Positions 9,001-13,074 of a stretch of 13,074 nucleotides of DNA are shown one piece after another; within the stretch, counting starts at the first letter, position 1, and every line of letters starts with the position of its first letter. The notes beneath the pieces were generated by a model. That model did not search any database and was not told the DNA's origin. It saw only the letters and a program-made list of their open reading frames with translations. The stretch is from CAWFLT01 sp963816795. GTDB lineage: Bacteria > Acidobacteriota > Vicinamibacteria > Vicinamibacterales > SCN-69-37. Position numbers and translations under genes: made by a program. Location: NCBI GenBank assembly GCA_963816795.1, contig CAWFLT010000015.1, positions 1 to 13,074 on the forward strand, read 5' to 3'.

Positions 9001-10474
9001 CCGACGAGATCAAGAGCATGCGGGTCGTGCCCGAGCTCGTGTTCGTGAACTGCTGCTACCTCGGCCAGGTCGGCGATACGCGGCGCAGCAGGCCGTACGA
9101 TCGCGCCCGCTTCGCCTCGGGCGTCGCCGGCGCCCTCATCGACATCGGGGTTCGCTGCGTCATCGCCGCCGGTTGGGCGGTGGACGATGCGGCGGCGACC
9201 GATTTCGCGACGACGTTCTACGACGGGATTCTGCGAGGCGATCGCTTCATCGACGCCGTCGGGCAGGCGCGGCGCGTCGCCTGGGAACAGCACCGCGACG
9301 TGAACACCTGGGCCGCCTATCAATGCTATGGGGACGCCGACTGGAGGTTCCAGCCGAAGGCCCCAGACGCCAATCAGGTGCGCACAGACGACCGGGAATT
9401 CTCGGGCATCGCCACCGATGTCGCGCTGGACCTCGAGCTCGAACGCATCTACATCGAGACGAAATTCCAGGGCGCCGACCGCGCGACGCAAGTCGTCAAA
9501 CTGCAGAAGATCGAACAACGGTTCGCGCCGATCTGGGGTCACAAGGGCCGGATCGCCGAGGGATTCGGCCGCGCCTATGCCGAGGCCGGTGCGATGGATC
9601 GTGCCAAGTCGTGGTACGAGCGGGCGAAGACGGCCCCCGACGGATCGGCGTCGATCAGCGCCGCCGAACAACTGGGCAACGTGCAGAGCCGATCCGGGTG
9701 GGAGCTGGTCGAGCGCGCCGTCCGGGAGCGCGACCAGATGCAGGCTCAGGCCGACAGCCTGGCGGCGAAAGACGCCGGCCGCGACGCGAGCCGCAAGAGC
9801 CGCTGCCCGCGACGCGCTGAAGGACGCGCAACGGCGATTGACCGACGCGACCCGCAGCGCCGGCATCCTGATCAAGGACGCCCTCGACGGCCTGAGGGCG
9901 CTCCAGAGCATTCGCCCGACCATGGAGCGTCAGAGCCTGATCGCCTCGGCGATCAAGCGCCGCGTGCTGGTCGACATCGTGGCGGGCCGGGCCGCGCGGG
10001 CCAGGCGGGATCTGATCGAGATGCGGAAGATCTATGCCGAGGCCGTGCGGATCGGACAAGGCGAGAAGAACGCCGAGCTGCACTATCCGGCGTCCAATTG
10101 CCTGGCTGCCGACCTCGTGCTCGGGTCCAGGAAGAACGAAAGTCACGCTCGACAAGAAGTACGTCGCGATCACGGCCGCCAACGTCAAGGCGCGGTCCGG
10201 CAGCAACGCCGATTTCTGGAGCGTCGTCTCCGGCATCGAGCTGGACGAGTATCAGGCGATCGCGTCACGCAAACTCGCCGGCGCGCTCGGCGGGCTCAAA
10301 CGCCGGTACCAGGATCTCTACGCGCGCAAGACGTCGGCGCGGATGTGGGCGTCCGTCTACGACAACGCGTATCTGGTCCTCGCCAGGTACACACAGGAGT
10401 CGTCGCCCAGGGAACGGCGCGCGGCGGTGGATCTCGTCAAGTTGCTGCGATCGTACGCGCATCCGGGGGAGTAG
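6055..10474 (+). CDS. Giant alpha/beta-hydrolase (lipase-like) fused to a CHAT caspase-like protease with TPR/helical tail (four frameshifts)
   Basis: Composite product of about 1471 aa without signal peptide, so presumably cytoplasmic. Residues ~1-170 hold a beta-rich part and a long amphipathic helix (~120-150). The hydrolase (~185-460) shows LLFIHGTF, the nucleophile elbow THSRGG (Ser ~260), NDLVVP (Asp ~405) and DVTHVN (His ~445). An Ala/Pro linker (~480-520) precedes a conserved region starting SLRVTVVNGDLSFEPN. The CHAT protease (~880-1095) shows VHIAGHG (His ~960) and FVNCCYLGQ (Cys ~999-1000). A TPR-like stretch (~1120-1220), a coiled coil and a helical tail follow. Four one-base shifts are required: near 6571, in the linker (~7490-7545), in the coiled coil (~9785-9815) and near 10138. 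ATG 6055 has GAGG at 6046-6049; ATG 6061 is possible. I recall CHAT proteins of this build from other genomes. A protease-controlled lipase is inference. Confidence 0.82.
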
Positions 10475-10567
10475 CCGCGTGAACGCCGCAGAGATCACGC
10501 TGCAGCACACGCAAAAAAGCTCAACGTGAAGGACGTGAAGAAAGGCTCGCTCTTTGGGTTTTGCTGG

Positions 10568-10666
10568 CCGCGTCTACCAGGAGCTCGAGATTACTGGCCG
10601 CGCCACGGTGCGTCCGAAGGCCGTGAAGGCGGGTCCCGCTGTATTCATGGGCCACGGTTGTCGCGG
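10568..10666 (-). repeat. Degenerate dispersed repeat, copy B (inverted partner of 30-133)
   Basis: The reverse complement aligns with 30-133. The blocks at 10629-10641 and 10595-10607 match copy A exactly over 13 bases each. The end block at 10656-10666 matches 10 of 11. Weaker similarity extends to about 10519. Copies A and B thus lie in opposite orientation about 10.5 kb apart and bracket the plus-strand gene block and the toxin-antitoxin pair. The low identity and small indels argue for old copies. Confidence 0.6.
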
Positions 10667-10745
10667 TGTCGTTCGCTTTGATGCACTTCAGCGTCGAGGC
10701 CGCGTAAGGGCCTGCTCCGTGGGGTTGTTCTGTCCCAGTAAGCGT

Positions 10746-10774
10746 CTTCACCACTTCACGTCTTCATGGTGAAG
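10746..10774 (+). terminator. Possible terminator hairpin between convergent genes
   Basis: CTTCACCA (10746-10753) and TGGTGAAG (10767-10774) form a perfect 8-bp stem with a 13-base loop. On the plus strand it is followed by GTTTTG, a short T run. It lies about 270 bases after the CHAT stop and about 20 bases beyond the DUF2235 stop on the other strand. The stem is only half GC and the T run is short, so this is a weak candidate. Confidence 0.3.
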
Positions 10775-10792
10775 GTTTTGTGACGGCCCAAT

Positions 10793-13048
10793 CTATTGCC
10801 CTTCCACTTTCCGGATCGTCCACTCGCGCGGCTTTGAGCCCTGCTCGTCACCGTTGTTCCCGTACAAGAACAACCACGGGTACGGCGTCAGTGCGTCATT
10901 GACGTACATGAACAACTGGCCGTCGACCTGCGGCCGGAACCAGGTCGGCGTCGCCGTAATCGGGTAGTACTCCTCACCGTAGCCGCCAATCCGCGCGACC
11001 GGCACGAACCAGTTCATGTGCTGGTGCCGGCGGAGCGGCCGGGCGAGATAGAAGACCCAGGAGTCCGACGGGAAGCCGGCGAGTGACGTCACCGGCTTCG
11101 TCCGATCGAGCCACGCCGGCGCGGCCGGAGTGACCGAGATCTCGTACAAGACCCCGCGTTCGAGCGCGACCTTCATGTTCTGACACGGGTTCTTCGTGTC
11201 CAAGGCGCCGATCGCGATCGACGAGCCGGTCCACGGCTTGAGGTCGGCCGCGGGCAGGCTGCGGCAGACGCCGCCAAACAGCATCGGCAAATCGAACGAG
11301 AGCCTGGTCGCCGCGACGCCGATCGCGGTCGCGATGATCAGAAACATCGCCAGGCCGAAGGTGTGCGGGGCGATGACGTACCGGAGCGTGTCGAGAGCGG
11401 TGATGTAGGCCGGCGACGTCCGGATCTTGCGCGCGATTTTGAGCCAGATCGTCGGCGTCGGGAACTCCTCCCGGCGCCAGATCTTCCGCATCACGTCGCG
11501 AACCCGGCGTTCCTGCCAGGTGCTGTAGCTCATGAGCCCGACAACCACGAGCGCGCCCGCGAGCAACTGAACCGGGAATTTGCGGTAGTGGTCGATGATT
11601 GGGCTCGCCAATCCCGGCAGCATGCCGCCCGCGAAGGCGACGAGGCTGGACAGGGAGTCGAGCGGCCACGGCAGGATGCGCGTGCGGATCGTCTCCGGCA
11701 GGAACGGAATGATCAGCACCTTCAACGTCACGACGACGGTCAGGAAGTAGGCGATGCGACGGAACCAGACGGCGTCCCACACGACCGCCTGGCTGTTCCC
11801 CCGTGCCACGGCCTGGTCCCGCGTTTCTGGTATGCGGGCATCGGGCTCCGGCAGCGGCGCTGACGACAGATCGACGATCGTCGTCCCGTCGGTCACGGCG
11901 TACTGGCTCGGCAAGCCGATTGGCGCGTAGCCGCCGACGCCGGCGCCGATCCGGCGCAGCACGCTCGTATGAATCTTCGGCAACGCCACGTGCACCTTGC
12001 TGGCGGCGTCATTGCTGCTGGCGGATACCAGCCGCGGCAAATAGCGATAGTACGCGCCCACGCCGTGACGCGAATTCAACATCGGCGCCGAGACGGTGCA
12101 GCGGCGCTGCCACTCTTCGAGCGTGTCCGGCTTGAGCGCGATTCCGTTCTCACCGGACGCCGCGTGCCCGGCAATCCAGCACAGCGATTCGTACGACATG
12201 CCGTCGTCCGGATAACCGCCTCCGACGTTGGAATGCATCCCGGCGAACCACACCTGCGAGATTCGCTCGTCGGCAATCGTTCCCACCGCCGGACCGCCCT
12301 CGTGCGCGCCGCGCCAGATCGTCGGTTCCTCGTGTTCATCCCAGAGGAGGGGGTGGAACGTCTGCCGCTCGTCGTCGAGCGCCAGGGCATGACAGGCCTT
12401 CTCGACGTCTTTCCACAGCACCCGAGTCGGCAGGCTCAATGGCCATACCCACTTGTCCCAACCGCGCGTCATCTCGATGATCGGAAACCCGTACGCGCCG
12501 ACCGTATCCCAGAGGCCGACGAACGAGACGGGCACGTGATGAACCGTGCTGCGCGCCTCATCCTTCGGACCGCGCCCGATCGCTCGCAGCCAGGCGTTGC
12601 GCACTCGTCGGAGCGCGCCGACCACGGCGTTGCCAGGCGCTGCTTTCGCGCGGTACTCGCGGTAGGCCCACGTGGCGCGCTGCCTGAGCTCCCGATCGTC
12701 GCCGGTGTACGGCACGAGGCCTTGCCGGCGCATCAGCCCCAGCAGGATGCGAATCGTGAAGGCCCCGCGACTGAACCCGAACGCCGAAATCCGGTGCTGG
12801 CCTGGCTGTGCCGCGTGACGGCAGATGAATGTGTAGATGTCGAGGACGTTGCGCTTCAGGCCCCATCCGAACGCGCCGCCGAGCAGGGCCAGCGGCCTGA
12901 ACGCCGCGGTGCCGACGCCGTTGTCGTAATAGGCGACCTGCTCGGACTCGTCGCCGAGATCCAGCGCCTCGTACAAGCGCCAGACGTTGGTGCGAAACAG
13001 CTTGGCGCTGCTGTTTCCGGTGCCGTCTGAAAAGACGACGATCTTCAT
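10793..13048 (-). CDS. DUF2235 (Tle1-like) alpha/beta-hydrolase with transmembrane segment and lectin-like C-terminus
   Basis: 751 aa, one intact frame. The N-terminal ~400 residues are a DUF2235 domain, the fold of the T6SS phospholipase effector family Tle1. It starts with MKIVVFSDGTGNS and has the nucleophile elbow GFSRGA (Ser93), LWDTVGAYG (Asp181) and FAGMHSNVGGGYPD (His272). Helices follow at ~432-450, ~465-482, ~492-508 and ~563-580. The segment after the last helix (~585-751) is beta-rich and may be periplasmic. Near its end, GQLFMYVNDALTPYP and LYGNNG resemble the sugar-binding edge of PA-I/LecA-like lectin domains (tentative). The ATG at 13048 gives the canonical N-terminus, though no strong ribosome site precedes it. 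No VgrG, PAAR or immunity gene is visible, so a membrane-bound housekeeping or conflict role is more likely than a secreted T6SS effector. The gene converges on the CHAT gene. Confidence 0.85.
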   Translation of the reverse strand: MKIVVFSDGTGNSSAKLFRTNVWRLYEALDLGDESEQVAYYDNGVGTAAFRPLALLGGAFGWGLKRNVLDIYTFICRHAAQPGQHRISAFGFSRGAFTIRILLGLMRRQGLVPYTGDDRELRQRATWAYREYRAKAAPGNAVVGALRRVRNAWLRAIGRGPKDEARSTVHHVPVSFVGLWDTVGAYGFPIIEMTRGWDKWVWPLSLPTRVLWKDVEKACHALALDDERQTFHPLLWDEHEEPTIWRGAHEGGPAVGTIADERISQVWFAGMHSNVGGGYPDDGMSYESLCWIAGHAASGENGIALKPDTLEEWQRRCTVSAPMLNSRHGVGAYYRYLPRLVSASSNDAASKVHVALPKIHTSVLRRIGAGVGGYAPIGLPSQYAVTDGTTIVDLSSAPLPEPDARIPETRDQAVARGNSQAVVWDAVWFRRIAYFLTVVVTLKVLIIPFLPETIRTRILPWPLDSLSSLVAFAGGMLPGLASPIIDHYRKFPVQLLAGALVVVGLMSYSTWQERRVRDVMRKIWRREEFPTPTIWLKIARKIRTSPAYITALDTLRYVIAPHTFGLAMFLIIATAIGVAATRLSFDLPMLFGGVCRSLPAADLKPWTGSSIAIGALDTKNPCQNMKVALERGVLYEISVTPAAPAWLDRTKPVTSLAGFPSDSWVFYLARPLRRHQHMNWFVPVARIGGYGEEYYPITATPTWFRPQVDGQLFMYVNDALTPYPWLFLYGNNGDEQGSKPREWTIRKVEGQ

Positions 13049-13074
13049 GCGCGCCTGGGGATGCGCGTCATCGG
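13049..13074. other. Upstream end of window, no feature
   Basis: 26 bases upstream of the DUF2235 start. No TATAAT-like box or ribosome site was seen. The promoter probably lies beyond the window. Confidence 0.4.

Larger units (their letters stand above)
10475..10792. other. Non-coding gap between two convergent genes
   Basis: 318 bases between the stops of the CHAT gene and the DUF2235 gene. It contains repeat copy B (10568-10666), a hairpin (10746-10774) and no supported gene. A fragmentary frame from GTG 10526 (start VKDVKKGSLFGF) can be joined, with one more one-base shift, to GRVYQELEITGRATVRP. The minus strand of copy A gives a related peptide (RVRQGLETFGRAT). The repeat may therefore derive from a small lost gene. 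Confidence 0.5.

Noticed and set aside
10554..10772. 72-codon plus-strand frame after the CHAT gene
   Set aside because: TTG start without ribosome site and lies within repeat copy B; no family recognised.
11363..13030. Open frames on the plus strand opposite the DUF2235 gene
   Set aside because: Arg-rich shadow frames with no recognisable motif; the minus strand frame is complete and shows catalytic motifs.
10793..13048. DUF2235 gene as a T6SS effector
   Set aside because: No VgrG, PAAR, Hcp, adaptor or immunity gene in the window, and the protein has its own membrane helices.
1..13074. TCATCGG at both window ends as possible target duplication
   Set aside because: Seven bases at arbitrary window borders; no element ends or transposase support it.

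Overview
The window is GC-rich, gene-dense bacterial DNA. No rRNA, tRNA, CRISPR array or transposase was seen. The protein families fit a soil-type Acidobacteriota genome, perhaps Vicinamibacteria-like: a small secreted NFAGTW-type protein, a secreted SGNH hydrolase with a Pro/Gly/Gln-rich linker, a polytopic metallophosphoesterase and a hydrolase-CHAT protein. This assignment is inferred from family resemblance only.

Layout. 1-224 is a leader holding a degraded repeat copy (A) and a possible promoter. 225-2599 (+) encodes a membrane-anchored metallophosphoesterase. 2620-3823 (+) encodes a short MetE-like zinc methyltransferase, entered through a 12-13 bp tandem repeat that also supplies a TAGAAT box. 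3860-4474 (-) is a FitA/VapB-VapC toxin-antitoxin operon, with a perfect inverted repeat over its -10 box and start codon. 4552-5010, 5043-6036 and 6055-10474 (+) form a likely operon: a small exported protein, an exported SGNH/GDSL esterase, and a giant protein (about 1471 aa) joining a lipase-like alpha/beta-hydrolase to a CHAT caspase-like protease and a TPR/helical tail. 10475-10792 is non-coding and holds repeat copy B, inverted relative to copy A, and a hairpin. 10793-13048 (-) encodes a DUF2235 (Tle1-like) hydrolase with membrane helices and a lectin-like C-terminus, convergent with the CHAT gene.

Reading frames. Five genes are legible only if the frame is changed: the metallophosphoesterase (2 shifts, one tentative), the MetE-like gene (1), vapC (1), the SGNH gene (1) and the hydrolase-CHAT gene (4). 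All nine shifts have the same sign, as if one extra base were present. Motifs continue across each break, so I annotate each as one composite CDS. Uncorrected insertion errors in a long-read assembly are the likeliest cause; real decay or recoding is not excluded. The 2.25 kb DUF2235 gene is intact.

Theme. Four proteins are predicted hydrolases able to act on lipids, esters or phosphoesters at or near the envelope: the metallophosphoesterase, the SGNH esterase, the lipase-CHAT fusion and the Tle1-like protein. The most interesting candidate system is the protease-coupled lipase at 6055-10474, beside a second lipase-fold protein with its own membrane anchor.
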